Below the pieces are notes generated by a model. It saw nothing but the letters and a program-made list of their open reading frames with translations, was not told the origin of the DNA and did no database searches. This document shows, piece after piece, positions 17,428 through 26,575 of a DNA stretch of 59,366 bases (positions are counted from its first letter, which is position 1; every line of letters begins with the position of its first letter). Source of the stretch: Oscillospiraceae bacterium (GTDB taxonomy: Bacteria; Bacillota; Clostridia; Oscillospirales; Oscillospiraceae); the NCBI GenBank assembly GCA_009776445.1, contig WRNV01000002.1, positions 952 through 60,317 of the forward strand, read 5' to 3'. The position numbers and the translations under genes are program-made.

Positions 17428-17607
17428 ATGAACCAAGGGGATATAAGAAATAGGACTAATGAGCAGACTGTTGAAGATAGCAACATAGATGACTCTACTA
17501 GCAATGAAAATGTGGACCTTGCTGAGGATTGTAGCTGTAATATCTTTAGCTATAAAAGGCCAACAATGGATGATTCAAAGAAAACCAAGAGAAAAACGTG
17601 TTGCTAG
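17428..17607 (+). CDS. Small acidic peptide ending in Cys-Cys
   Basis: A 59-aa reading frame with an exceptionally strong ribosome site (GGGAGGAGGGG at 17412-17421) and ATG at 17428; an in-frame GTG at 17422 overlaps the site. The N-terminal two thirds are Asp/Glu/Asn-rich and probably unstructured. The C-terminal part is basic with CSC near residue 35 and a final Cys-Cys. I do not recognise a family. It sits between the NifK-like and aminotransferase genes. Possible roles: a peptide scaffold or carrier for the pathway, a RiPP-like precursor, or a small metal/cluster donor for the nitrogenase-like complex. It lacks the LysW C-terminal EDWGE, so it is not an ordinary amino-group carrier. Confidence 0.65.
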   Translation: MNQGDIRNRTNEQTVEDSNIDDSTSNENVDLAEDCSCNIFSYKRPTMDDSKKTKRKTCC

Positions 17608-17695
17608 GCAATAATTGAGACGCGCGATAAAAAAGCAATCTATTATCATATCTGCGTCATCACAACAAGACATTTTTAAGGAAGGTGTGTTTTTT

Positions 17696-18913
17696 ATGTC
17701 TTATAATTCTAATATCGATTCTATTGAATTACTACGGAAAGCAGAAAAATCTCTGATGTATGTAACTCCTAGGCCAAGCATCGTTTTTATTGAAGGCAAA
17801 GGCTCATATCTTTGGGATAGTGAAGGCAATAAATATCTTGATATGATTGCCGGTTGGGCTGTGTGCTGTTTAGGGCATTCACCTGATACGATGGTTGACG
17901 CTTTGGCACGCCAAGCAAAACAATTAATTAACCCAAGCCCGTCCTTTTATAATCAACCAGCAATAGAATTTGCGGATCTACTTACAAAAATCTCCTGCAT
18001 GGATAAGGTGTTTTTTATTAATTCCGGAGCTGAAGCTAACGAGGGCGCCATCAAATTAGCTAGGAAATATGGACAAAAATTTAAGAATGGCGCATATGAA
18101 ATAATTACCACTTGGAATAGTTTTCATGGAAGAACACTGGCTACAATGGCAGCTTCTGGCAAAAAACAATGGGAAAATCTTTATAAACCCCAGCCAAAAG
18201 GGTTTACAAAGGTAGAATACAATGATACTGAGGCACTAAGACAATCAATATCAAAAGATACTTGTGCCGTTATGCTTGAGCTGATTCAAGGTGAGGGTGG
18301 TGTAATAGTAGCCGATAAAAACTATGTTAAACAAGTAAGACAGCTTTGCGATGAGAATAATATTTTACTGATCATAGATGAAGTGCAGACTGGTTTAGGC
18401 AGATTAGGCGATATGTTTGCATATGAAGACTATGAAATTGAGCCAGACATTTTGACGCTTGCAAAGGGAATAGGAGGCGGGTTCCCACTGGCAGCTCTAC
18501 TTGCTAAGGACAAGGTGTGTTGTTTTGAAGCAGGGGATCAGGGTGGAACTTATAGTATGACACCGCTTGGCGCTGCAGTTGGGATAGCAGTGGTCCAGGA
18601 GATTATTGATTTAGATTTATGTAATCACGTAAAAAAGATCAGCGAATACTTTACCAAGCAGTTAAGTGATTTAATACTTCGCCATAAAGTCGTCAAAGAG
18701 GTAAGAGGGAAGGGACTATTGTTAGCAATTGGGTTGCATGAAGAAATTGCTAACGAAATTAAAGATGAATGTATGAATAATCACTTGATTATTAATGCTC
18801 CAAATACTAAAACACTAAGGTTCATGCCAGCCTTAAATATCTCAACTGTTGAAGTCGACGAAGCTATGAGCATTTTAAACCAAATACTGAATAACTTTAC
18901 TGGAAAATCTTAA
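17696..18913 (+). CDS. Class III PLP aminotransferase (ArgD/ornithine-aminotransferase type)
   Basis: A 405-aa fold-type I aminotransferase. Visible are INSGAEANEGAIKLAR, WNSFHGRTLATMAASG, IIDEVQTGLGRLGDMFAYE and the PLP lysine in LAKGIGGGFPLAA. The pattern is closest to acetylornithine/LysW-aminoadipate-semialdehyde aminotransferases, which act on an omega-aldehyde or terminal amine. In this cluster it could install the amino group on a pathway keto or aldehyde intermediate. The ATG at 17696 follows AAGGAAGG and starts at the family N-terminus; the open frame extends further upstream without a site. AT-rich codon use as in neighbours. Confidence 0.85.
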   Translation: MSYNSNIDSIELLRKAEKSLMYVTPRPSIVFIEGKGSYLWDSEGNKYLDMIAGWAVCCLGHSPDTMVDALARQAKQLINPSPSFYNQPAIEFADLLTKISCMDKVFFINSGAEANEGAIKLARKYGQKFKNGAYEIITTWNSFHGRTLATMAASGKKQWENLYKPQPKGFTKVEYNDTEALRQSISKDTCAVMLELIQGEGGVIVADKNYVKQVRQLCDENNILLIIDEVQTGLGRLGDMFAYEDYEIEPDILTLAKGIGGGFPLAALLAKDKVCCFEAGDQGGTYSMTPLGAAVGIAVVQEIIDLDLCNHVKKISEYFTKQLSDLILRHKVVKEVRGKGLLLAIGLHEEIANEIKDECMNNHLIINAPNTKTLRFMPALNISTVEVDEAMSILNQILNNFTGKS

Positions 18914-18944
18914 AAGCGTCGCTATATAGAAGGTTGGTAATATT

Positions 18945-19802
18945 ATGAATGAAATTCTCCACCCTTGTTTTGACGAAACTGCGTTAGGATATAGAATTCA
19001 CCTCCCCATAGCAGAAAAATGCAACACCAAATGTAATTATTGCAAGATGGCATTCTCAAAGTGTGATATAAGGCCTGGTGTTACTGAAGAATTATTGAGG
19101 AGTAGCGATATAGACGCTTATGTCAATGAAAGCTTGAAAATATATGATGATTGTAGGATCGTTGGGATAGCAGGGCCAGGAGATCCATTGGCGAATCCTA
19201 AGGAAGTTTTTTATGCGTTGGAACGGATAAGCAAGAATTATCCTAATTTTAAAAAATGTATGTGTACGAATGGATTTGGGGTAGAAGACTACGCTGATAA
19301 GATAAAAGAAGTGGGTTTAGATTATATAACGCTTACAATTAATTCAATAAACGAATGTACGCTCAGTAAAATATACAAATTCATTTATTATCACGGCGAA
19401 TACTATAAAGGAAAAAGCGCGGGGCAACTAATATTAAAATTGCAAAAATCCGCATTGCATATTCTGAATAGATTTGAAAATATAAAAATTAAAATCAATA
19501 TTGTCTTTATACCAGGAATAAATGATATGGAAATTGATGATTTGATACAGTTTTTATGCAAGTATAAAATTGACATAATAAACATTGTTCCATTGCTTCC
19601 AGTTAATGGAACCGAATACGAGTCTATTAAGCCTTTAACGTATGGCGAATTCGATAAAATTAAAAAAGATCTCCAAAACAAGTATAAAAAAGTTAGGTTT
19701 AAGCAGAACTGTCAACGGTGTCGTTCTGACGCGAGAGGAAAGGTAACTGCTCAGAGAGAAGGCAATAACAATCAATGCTCCTTTGGGTACGCGGGCTTAT
19801 AG
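18945..19802 (+). CDS. NifB-like radical SAM protein (metallocluster biosynthesis)
   Basis: A 285-aa radical SAM protein that follows NifB throughout its core. Seen are N-terminal HPCF (6-9), the AdoMet cluster motif CNTKCNYC (Cys26, Cys30, Cys33), RPGVT, IAGPGDPLANP (75-85), CMCTNG (Cys107 at the NifB third-cluster position), IPGIND, PLLPVNGTE, and the terminal NCQRCRSDARG (Cys256, Cys259). NifB fuses two 4Fe-4S clusters around a carbide to make NifB-co, the precursor of all nitrogenase cofactors. The usual NifB ExRP motif reads DIRP here, a possible functional change. There is no C-terminal NifX domain. Presence next to the NifHDK-like genes suggests that the latter carry a NifB-co-derived cluster; that is inference. 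Confidence 0.85.
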   Translation: MNEILHPCFDETALGYRIHLPIAEKCNTKCNYCKMAFSKCDIRPGVTEELLRSSDIDAYVNESLKIYDDCRIVGIAGPGDPLANPKEVFYALERISKNYPNFKKCMCTNGFGVEDYADKIKEVGLDYITLTINSINECTLSKIYKFIYYHGEYYKGKSAGQLILKLQKSALHILNRFENIKIKINIVFIPGINDMEIDDLIQFLCKYKIDIINIVPLLPVNGTEYESIKPLTYGEFDKIKKDLQNKYKKVRFKQNCQRCRSDARGKVTAQREGNNNQCSFGYAGL

Positions 19803-20116
19803 CCCACATATGTGAGCCGTAATATTTGGTTGATGCCAATGAAGGCAGATGTGGGCAAGACGCCGCATGTGCATATGATTACTCTGAGCAGTTACGAGGA
19901 AAGATATATTTATAAAACGAAATTTACGATGTGAGATGAACAATGTGAGATGAACGAGGAGTTCGTCTGATCAACGTTAGAAACGTAAAAGTGGAGCAAA
20001 TCAGTATAATAAACAAGCTTAAAACCCGATATTATACTAGCTGTTAAGTCTAGCCGTGTGTCTGGTCAACTAAAACATTTAAAACAAAAAATTTTGAAAG
20101 GAGCGCCAAGATCAAA
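19803..20116. other. Intergenic region between the biosynthetic and transporter modules
   Basis: No convincing gene. It contains a 10-bp palindrome CACATATGTG (19804-19813), a short direct repeat of ATGTGAGATGAAC (19929-19941 and 19943-19955), and an open frame of about 33 codons from 19833 without a ribosome site. No clear terminator or promoter was found, so read-through from the upstream operon is possible. Confidence 0.5.
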
Positions 20117-20986
20117 ATGAAAAAAGGAAGTATATTAATCCTGTGGCTTATTATGATCGCCCTACTGCCCGCCTGTGGAACCGTAAAACAAGACAGCATA
20201 CTTGATGTTGTACTTGAAAGAGGGGTCGTCTATATAGGTTCGGGCAACAGCACCCCACCTATGAACTATATGGATGAAGACATGAATTGGATTGGTTTCG
20301 ACTTGGACCTCTCAGCCGCAATTGCCGACCGTTTGGGAGTGAAACTCGAAAGGGTTGTCGTGAATAACACGACAAGGATATCTTTCTTGGCTAACGGTAC
20401 TGTCGATATGGTTGTTTCCAATATGAGTCATACAAGAAGTCGCGATGAGCAAATCGATTTTGTCGAACCAGCATATTTATGGACTGGCAAGATCGCCTAC
20501 GCGAAAAAGGGAAGGTTTACTAGTCTCACAGATTTAGCCGGTAAAAGAATTGCCGTAGATCAAGGGTCAAATGCCTATATCGCTATCCAACAGGAGATCG
20601 AAAAGGTGAATGGCGAAGAACCGGATATCCAAAGCTTCCAATCGAATTCCGAATGCTTTCTTGCGCTCAAACAGGACAAGGTCGACGCTTATACCCAGGA
20701 TAGCGTTATTATTGCGGGAGTAGCCGGTAGAGAAGGCGTTGAATATGAGGCAATCGGAGGCGTATACAGCCCTGGATTATATAGTATCGGCGTACCTCCA
20801 AACGACAGTAAATGGAGAGACGAAATCGGCTTTATTCTTCAGGATTTGATGCGTGACGGTACTTATGACGAAATCTATGATAAGTGGTTCGGACCGGATG
20901 GTAAGTTTCCCGTACAACCTTCAGCAAAACCTGTTTTGCCGAAGGAGGTATTTGGGGATAACCAGCTTTTTGTTTGGCCTGATTAA
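20117..20986 (+). CDS. Solute-binding lipoprotein, polar amino acid ABC type
   Basis: A 289-aa extracellular binding protein. A short signal peptide ends in the lipobox LLPAC, so Cys20 would be lipidated. The mature domain is the periplasmic-binding type II fold of the HisJ/GlnH family: IGFDLDLSAAIADRLG, SHTRSRDEQIDFVEPAY, GKRIAVDQGSNAYI, and the final YDEIYDKWFG. It should bind an amino-acid-like solute outside the membrane and hand it to the two permeases at 25814-27248. A related domain occurs fused to the ATPase at 24321. AAAGGAG precedes the ATG at a long spacing of about 14. Confidence 0.88.
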   Translation: MKKGSILILWLIMIALLPACGTVKQDSILDVVLERGVVYIGSGNSTPPMNYMDEDMNWIGFDLDLSAAIADRLGVKLERVVVNNTTRISFLANGTVDMVVSNMSHTRSRDEQIDFVEPAYLWTGKIAYAKKGRFTSLTDLAGKRIAVDQGSNAYIAIQQEIEKVNGEEPDIQSFQSNSECFLALKQDKVDAYTQDSVIIAGVAGREGVEYEAIGGVYSPGLYSIGVPPNDSKWRDEIGFILQDLMRDGTYDEIYDKWFGPDGKFPVQPSAKPVLPKEVFGDNQLFVWPD

Positions 20987-21058
20987 TCCGCCTTTTCACA
21001 ATAGCAAAACTAACCATATTTTGTAGAGCGTTTGTAAAGCGGGTTTGAGGTGTTACGT

Positions 21059-24000
21059 TTGGTAAATTCTACCATTAAATATGGAATGATCATAGACCTC
21101 GATAGATGTATAGGCTGTTATTCATGCCAGATGAGTTGCCGGAAGGAGCACAGCCTTCCTCGTGGGGTGGACAGAATACAATTATACACACAAGACGCTG
21201 GCGCATATCCAGATAATACTCGGCTCTTCCTTCCGGTTTTTTGTAATCATTGCGAAAAACCGGCCTGTACAGAGTGTTGCAACAGTAAGGCTTTATATCT
21301 CACGGAACATGGAATAGTCAGATATAATGCTGAAATATGCGTACAGTGCCTTGTGTGCACGGAAGTTTGCGCACTCAAATCTATCGGCTATCAAAATGAG
21401 ATCGGTCTTCTAAGTAAGTGTGATTTTTGCTTTGAAAGATTGAGCCTGGGTTTGCAACCAGCGTGTGTTCTTGCTTGTATGGCGAAGGCAATACACTTCG
21501 GAGAACTGAATCATAGAGAAAGCGAAATAACACAAATTCTGCGGGCTAATCGAAACGCTATATATGTGCATAAGGCGCTAGCTAATACTTTGCCAAAAGT
21601 TTTTTTCATGCAAAGAGGCAATAACCGATATAAATCTTTAACAAAGCTAGATCTTTCTTTATACAATTTTCAATTTGCTGATATATTCGGCTTGCCTTTT
21701 GTGCCGGATGAACAGATGCCCAGTAACAAATACGTGAATACAGTCGATCTTATGTGTGCATCGGAATGCAGTATAAGCGTATTAGTCGACCAGGGGATAC
21801 CCAAAAAAATTTACGGCAATCCTCAATCACTCAATAACCAGGGGACGATATGCGCAAAGGGAGTGGCAGGTCTCGAACTTGTTTATTCACCGCTACGCAT
21901 AAAAACACCACTTATGCGAGTAGGTGAACGGGGAAGCGAAAAATGGAAGGAAGTAACATGGGAATCATCATTAGAGCAGATATCCCAAAAACTTGTTGCA
22001 ATTAAGTCAAAACACGGCGCGGAATCTGTCGCCCTTGACTGTGGTGATCTAACGGATGCTGAACCTTACATGATGTTATTTCATGCGTTTGGCACTCCAA
22101 ATACTTACACTCATAGCTGTATTTGTGACACAAACCGCCGGTGGGGTTCCAAGCTGATGATGGATGATGAAAGACCATTGCCGGATATTCAGCGCCCACT
22201 TCTGATCAATAACCAAGATGAAAAATTATATTTAAGAACAAAACATGATACAAAGCTCTTGATTAGTATTGGAGCAAATCCACTTGTAGCTACACGTTTT
22301 AATTTTATGTCGCGAGGTATTCCGGCAGCGCAATTGACAAACAAAATGCATTATGTGGTCATCGATCCTTCTTTTACCAATTCCGCAGCAAAAGCCAATC
22401 TCTGGCTACCAATTGTGCCGGGTACAGATGCTGAGTTACTAGCTTGTATGCTTTATTATATCATCACTCATGATGATCCGGGGAACAAACAGACGTCTTT
22501 CATTGACCATCATTTTATTGAACATTATACGGAAGGTTGGGAAAACTATAAGAACGAATTGCTTACACAAGCCAAACAGTTGGACGAAACAAATAAGCTT
22601 TTGTATTTCTCACCTGAGTGGGGAGCGGATAAAACGGGCATAGCTCCGAATAAAATCATACACCTCGCGCGTTTAATGGGAAATATCAAGCCAGCAGCAA
22701 TAGAAGTCGGCATGCACGGAGGTGCTCATCATCTGACAGGCGACATCACATCCATTCTGGCGAACGTGTTATGCGCGATTACCGGGAATATAGATGTACC
22801 TGGAGGTCTGGTTTTTGCAGGATCGGTTAAACCCGCGCTCAAGTTGATAAGCCGTGATATGAATGCTTCTCGTAAGATAACTCGAAACATAGGCGGCAAG
22901 GACCGGAAGGGCACTGTTCAACATCTACATAAGGATCTTTATGGCGATTATCCCTATGCCTGGAAAGGTGTCCTAAGTACTTTTCCACGAAACATTCTTG
23001 ACGGTATAACCCTGAAAAGAGGGCCGTTTAATGGTCATGTTTATCCCATAAAGGCATTTATCAACAGAACAGGCAACCCTGTGTATACGGGAGGGAATAC
23101 TGACGAGTGGATAAAAGCCTTTACGGCCGCACAAAATGGTAAGTACCTGTTGGATATCATTGTTCACATCGATACGCATATCAACGAGACAGGTAAATAT
23201 GCAGATTTTATTTTGCCTGAATGCAGTTATCTGGAAAAGATGGGACTGAGCGACCAGTACACCATCAATCCAGAAATCGCATTGCGAGACCGTGTAATTG
23301 CTCCGTTATATGAGTCGAAAACGCCATTTTGGTTTATGCAAAAGATGACTGAAACGTTGGTCGCTGCCGGAGATAAAGACATTGACAAACACAGTTTTAC
23401 TTGCTATCGAACTGAAGAGGATCTATTAAACACGCAGCTTAAAGGATGTCCCAAATTTAGGAATATCGGACGACCGCTCCCTTACCCGAAATATCCGGAA
23501 GGCGCCATGATTGAAGGAACACCAGACAACCCGAATGTTTACTTTGAAGGAAAGCTTATTCATCAAGGTGAAGCGCTGACAGTGGAGTGGCTGAGAGAGA
23601 ACGGCGGAGTGGCGACCTGGCCCGTCAGCTACTATAGATATCGCCTCAATAATGAATCCAAACCCTCAGGATTTTTACCTTCGACCGATTCCAGAAAATT
23701 CGAATTCAGTTTTGGTTTTAAAGACAATCAAAAGGAAAAACAGGACTGCTGCTATCCGACAACAGCCTTTCTATGGAAAGAAAACAACAGCCAATTTGCT
23801 GAAAACCTCCAACAAAAATACCCATTCCATCTCATCACTGGCAGAACACACCAAACTAACACTATTTCTCAGATTTGCGGCTCTCTCTCCGATCTCGAAA
23901 CAGAAGCAAATAGAAAGCTGAATAATGTGTTTACTATTCCCTCGCATACACAAAAAACAGGGAACGACGAATTTGAAGCGAATACAATCGCTATCCCAGT

Positions 24001-24349
24001 TTTTTTGATCAATGAAAGTGATGGGGAGAAACTGGGGATTTACACTGGCAAGACTATTAGGCTCGAAAACGCGTATGGCAAATATATTACTGGAAAAGCA
24101 TTTCTTTCTGCAGGAATAAAATCCGGAGTCATAAAAACGACCTTTGGTTCAGGCGGTAGGACAGCAGCTGGAATTGGCCTTTTTTCAGGGGCAGCCTCAT
24201 TTACACCAAATATCAATACGCTATATGACCCTGATGCCATTAGCCCGCACACCGGTATGCCAGCTTTTGGAGATATATTGGTTAGAATTAAGAATGATTC
24301 GGAAGAAAGAGGGATAACAAATGACGGATTTAGAAACACCGGTTATTAA
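21059..24349 (+). CDS. Molybdopterin oxidoreductase fused to four-cluster Fe-S subunit
   Basis: About 1096 aa, joining what are normally two subunits. Residues 1 to about 170 are a DmsB/NrfC/PhsB-like ferredoxin domain with repeated cysteine groups (CIGCYSCQMSC, CNHCEKPACTECC, CVQCLVCTEVC, CDFC). From about residue 220 follows the DMSO-reductase-family catalytic chain: MCASECS near the entry Fe-S site, TICAKG, a probable Mo-ligand cysteine in THSCICDTNRR, GTDAELLACMLYYI, NETGKYADFILPECSYLEK, and the C-terminal MGD-binding domain. Substrate unknown; thiosulfate/polysulfide-reductase-like is closest by eye. No signal or Tat motif is visible, so it is probably cytoplasmic. TTG at 21059 is preferred (GAGGTG 6 bases upstream); GTG at 21050 is the alternative. 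MobA downstream supplies the cofactor. Confidence 0.85.
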   Translation: MVNSTIKYGMIIDLDRCIGCYSCQMSCRKEHSLPRGVDRIQLYTQDAGAYPDNTRLFLPVFCNHCEKPACTECCNSKALYLTEHGIVRYNAEICVQCLVCTEVCALKSIGYQNEIGLLSKCDFCFERLSLGLQPACVLACMAKAIHFGELNHRESEITQILRANRNAIYVHKALANTLPKVFFMQRGNNRYKSLTKLDLSLYNFQFADIFGLPFVPDEQMPSNKYVNTVDLMCASECSISVLVDQGIPKKIYGNPQSLNNQGTICAKGVAGLELVYSPLRIKTPLMRVGERGSEKWKEVTWESSLEQISQKLVAIKSKHGAESVALDCGDLTDAEPYMMLFHAFGTPNTYTHSCICDTNRRWGSKLMMDDERPLPDIQRPLLINNQDEKLYLRTKHDTKLLISIGANPLVATRFNFMSRGIPAAQLTNKMHYVVIDPSFTNSAAKANLWLPIVPGTDAELLACMLYYIITHDDPGNKQTSFIDHHFIEHYTEGWENYKNELLTQAKQLDETNKLLYFSPEWGADKTGIAPNKIIHLARLMGNIKPAAIEVGMHGGAHHLTGDITSILANVLCAITGNIDVPGGLVFAGSVKPALKLISRDMNASRKITRNIGGKDRKGTVQHLHKDLYGDYPYAWKGVLSTFPRNILDGITLKRGPFNGHVYPIKAFINRTGNPVYTGGNTDEWIKAFTAAQNGKYLLDIIVHIDTHINETGKYADFILPECSYLEKMGLSDQYTINPEIALRDRVIAPLYESKTPFWFMQKMTETLVAAGDKDIDKHSFTCYRTEEDLLNTQLKGCPKFRNIGRPLPYPKYPEGAMIEGTPDNPNVYFEGKLIHQGEALTVEWLRENGGVATWPVSYYRYRLNNESKPSGFLPSTDSRKFEFSFGFKDNQKEKQDCCYPTTAFLWKENNSQFAENLQQKYPFHLITGRTHQTNTISQICGSLSDLETEANRKLNNVFTIPSHTQKTGNDEFEANTIAIPVFLINESDGEKLGIYTGKTIRLENAYGKYITGKAFLSAGIKSGVIKTTFGSGGRTAAGIGLFSGAASFTPNINTLYDPDAISPHTGMPAFGDILVRIKNDSEERGITNDGFRNTGY

Positions 24350-25826
24350 GATTGCAAATGTCAGCAAATGGTACAACGACGTCCAGGTGTTGAAGGATAT
24401 CAATTTGGAAATATATAACCGGGAAGTGTTAGTTATTTTAGGCCCAAGCGGTTCGGGTAAAAGTACCTTACTGAAAACAATCAGCGGGCTGGAGAGTATC
24501 CAAACCGGAGAGGTGTTAATTAATAATGAAATCTATAACTGTGAAAACTGTAAAACGCTAAGCAGAAAAAAACGAGCGGATGTTGGTATGGTCTTTCAGC
24601 AATTCAATTTATACCCACATATGACAGCCCTTGAAAATGTGACGTTGGCGCTAAGGAAAGTAAAGAAAAAGACCAAAGAGGAAGCATTTGAGATAGCCAT
24701 ACCTATATTACGTAAAGTTGGTCTCGATAACAAAAGCCATTCTTATCCGACTCAGCTATCGGGAGGCGAGCAGCAGCGTATAGCTATTGCGCGTAGCCTC
24801 GCTATGCAGCCAAAAGTAATGCTGTTTGATGAACCGACCTCTGCGCTAGATCCAGAATTAATTAATGAAGTACTTGATACAATTGTCAGCCTCTCTATGG
24901 ACGGAATGACAATGATCGTCGTTACGCATGAACTAGGATTTGCCCGTCGCATAGCCAGCAAAATCGCTTTCCTCGACAAGGGTGAGATAATTGAAATTAA
25001 TAAACCTTATGATATTATCGTACGGCCAAAAAAAGATCGCACCAAAATGTTCATGAAGAAAATATTCAGCCAGAACTCAAGTTTTCACTCTGTTAAGAAG
25101 TCCAACACTCTAAATATTGGCATTGTAGACAACGCTCCGCCCATGTGCTTCAGCGAGGATGGGCGTACAATAATTGGCTTTGACGTTGATCTTGCTAACA
25201 GTATCGCAAAACGCTTAGACGTCTCCTTAAAACTCCAACCTATAAAAAGTAAGGAGCGTATAGAGTTTATTATAAGTAATAAAATCGATGCTTGTATCGC
25301 AAAATTAAACCATACTAAATCTCGAGATAATCTGATTGACTTCAGCGTCTCCTATCTTCAAGACTGCAAGAAAATCCTAATGAATAAAGAGAGCATAGGA
25401 ACAATTGGAAACTTAGTAGGCAAAGATATTGCGTATGCTATCGATACAAGTACAGCAATCGAAATAGAAAAATGTTTTAAGGAGCTTAATTTAGCTAAAC
25501 CAAATTTTGTCGCGTATTCGTCGGATGCGCAGGCATACAATGCGTTGAAGCATAATCTTGTTGCCGGATATGCAAGTGATGAGATAATAATTAATCATTT
25601 TATGCAAAATGAAACTGAAAAGGCTAAATATCAATTTCATCCGAAAGTCTGCTGTTACTCATATTTTTGCGTCGGTGTTTCGGAAAATGATTCCGAGTGG
25701 TTAAATGAGATCAACAATATTTTGCTTGATATCTACGATTCTGGTGAGTATGAGGACATTTTTTATAAATGGTTTGATGCGCGGAACAAAAAATTCTTGC
25801 GTCCGTTCGAAAGATGGTCGAGTTGA
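24321..25826 (+). CDS. Amino acid ABC transporter ATPase fused to a solute-binding domain
   Basis: A 501-aa fusion. Residues 1 to about 248 are a GlnQ/HisP-type ATPase: Walker [10 protein letters not shown] (41-49), Q-loop FQQFN, signature LSGGEQQR (146-153), Walker [10 protein letters not shown] (169-177). Residues about 262-500 are a type II solute-binding domain ([49 protein letters not shown]), clearly related to the lipoprotein at 20117. No signal peptide or membrane segment separates them, so the binding domain should sit in the cytoplasm. It may be an intracellular ligand sensor gating transport. The ATG overlaps the end of the preceding gene by 29 bases and overlaps the next permease, implying coupled translation. 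Confidence 0.85.
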   Translation: MTDLETPVIKIANVSKWYNDVQVLKDINLEIYNREVLVILGPSGSGKSTLLKTISGLESIQTGEVLINNEIYNCENCKTLSRKKRADVGMVFQQFNLYPHMTALENVTLALRKVKKKTKEEAFEIAIPILRKVGLDNKSHSYPTQLSGGEQQRIAIARSLAMQPKVMLFDEPTSALDPELINEVLDTIVSLSMDGMTMIVVTHELGFARRIASKIAFLDKGEIIEINKPYDIIVRPKKDRTKMFMKKIFSQNSSFHSVKKSNTLNIGIVDNAPPMCFSEDGRTIIGFDVDLANSIAKRLDVSLKLQPIKSKERIEFIISNKIDACIAKLNHTKSRDNLIDFSVSYLQDCKKILMNKESIGTIGNLVGKDIAYAIDTSTAIEIEKCFKELNLAKPNFVAYSSDAQAYNALKHNLVAGYASDEIIINHFMQNETEKAKYQFHPKVCCYSYFCVGVSENDSEWLNEINNILLDIYDSGEYEDIFYKWFDARNKKFLRPFERWSS

Positions 25827-26575
25827 TTATGATATTAGCCATTAATTATGAATTTAATTGGCAGAGAGTTTTAAACGGACAATATCTAGAATGGATATTG
25901 CAAGGATTTCAGATTTCTTTAAGTCTGATGATACTTTCTTCTTTGCTTGCCATTTTATTTGGGTTATTGCTTGCCTTTGGAATGATATCGAAATATCGGT
26001 TATTTCACCTAATATCTTCCCTGTTTATAGAGCTCTGTCGGAACATTCCGACACTCATCTGGTTGTTGTTTTTTTACTATGTTTTGCCCGAATTCTTTTC
26101 TGAACCTACGAAGATGATGCTCAACGCCAATCCGGCACTGAATTACTGGGCTGCGATCGCCGGTTTATCTATCTGCAGCAGTGGTTATATTGGTGAAATC
26201 ATTCGAGGAGGGATATCCGGTGTTTCCAATGAACAAATTGCTGCCGCGCGCACCCTGGGTCACTCACAATATGAAATCTGGAAATATATTATTTGGCCAC
26301 AGGCTATTCGCATCTGTTTCCCACCTCTTGTGTCCAGGCTTATCCATAATATAAAAAACAGCTCTCTGGCATTGGCATTATCAATACATGAAATTATCTG
26401 GGCTACCCGGCAGATCGAGTCGATCACATTTCGCGGTATAGAAGTGGCTATCATAGCAACGGTTTTCTTCTTAACCATCAATTATATCTTTGGCCGTTTA
26501 GCAGTGTTAGTGGAAAAGGCCTTTTTATCTGATAAAGAGTCTAAGAAAATAAGAAGGGTAAGAGATGTTGTCTGA
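25814..26575 (+). CDS. Amino acid ABC transporter permease
   Basis: A 253-aa HisM/GlnP-family permease with about five hydrophobic membrane segments and the cytoplasmic EAA-type loop AAARTLGHSQYEIWKYIIWPQAIR, which contacts the ATPase. FIELCRNIPTLIWLLFFYY is the family N-terminal signature. It overlaps the fused ATPase gene by 13 bases and the next permease by 11, so the genes are translationally coupled. An ATG at 25829 is an alternative start; neither has a strong ribosome site. Confidence 0.88.
   Translation: MVELIMILAINYEFNWQRVLNGQYLEWILQGFQISLSLMILSSLLAILFGLLLAFGMISKYRLFHLISSLFIELCRNIPTLIWLLFFYYVLPEFFSEPTKMMLNANPALNYWAAIAGLSICSSGYIGEIIRGGISGVSNEQIAAARTLGHSQYEIWKYIIWPQAIRICFPPLVSRLIHNIKNSSLALALSIHEIIWATRQIESITFRGIEVAIIATVFFLTINYIFGRLAVLVEKAFLSDKESKKIRRVRDVV

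Noticed and set aside
17428-17607. LysW-type amino-group carrier
   Set aside because: No C-terminal EDWGE and no LysX-type ligase nearby, although an ArgD-like aminotransferase is present.
18945-19802. RiPP-type (SPASM) radical SAM acting on the adjacent peptide
   Set aside because: The sequence follows NifB throughout, including GPGDPLANP and the terminal CxxCRxDA, and has no SPASM domain.
19833-19933. Short frame of about 33 codons after the NifB-like gene
   Set aside because: No ribosome site and no recognisable motif; probably chance.
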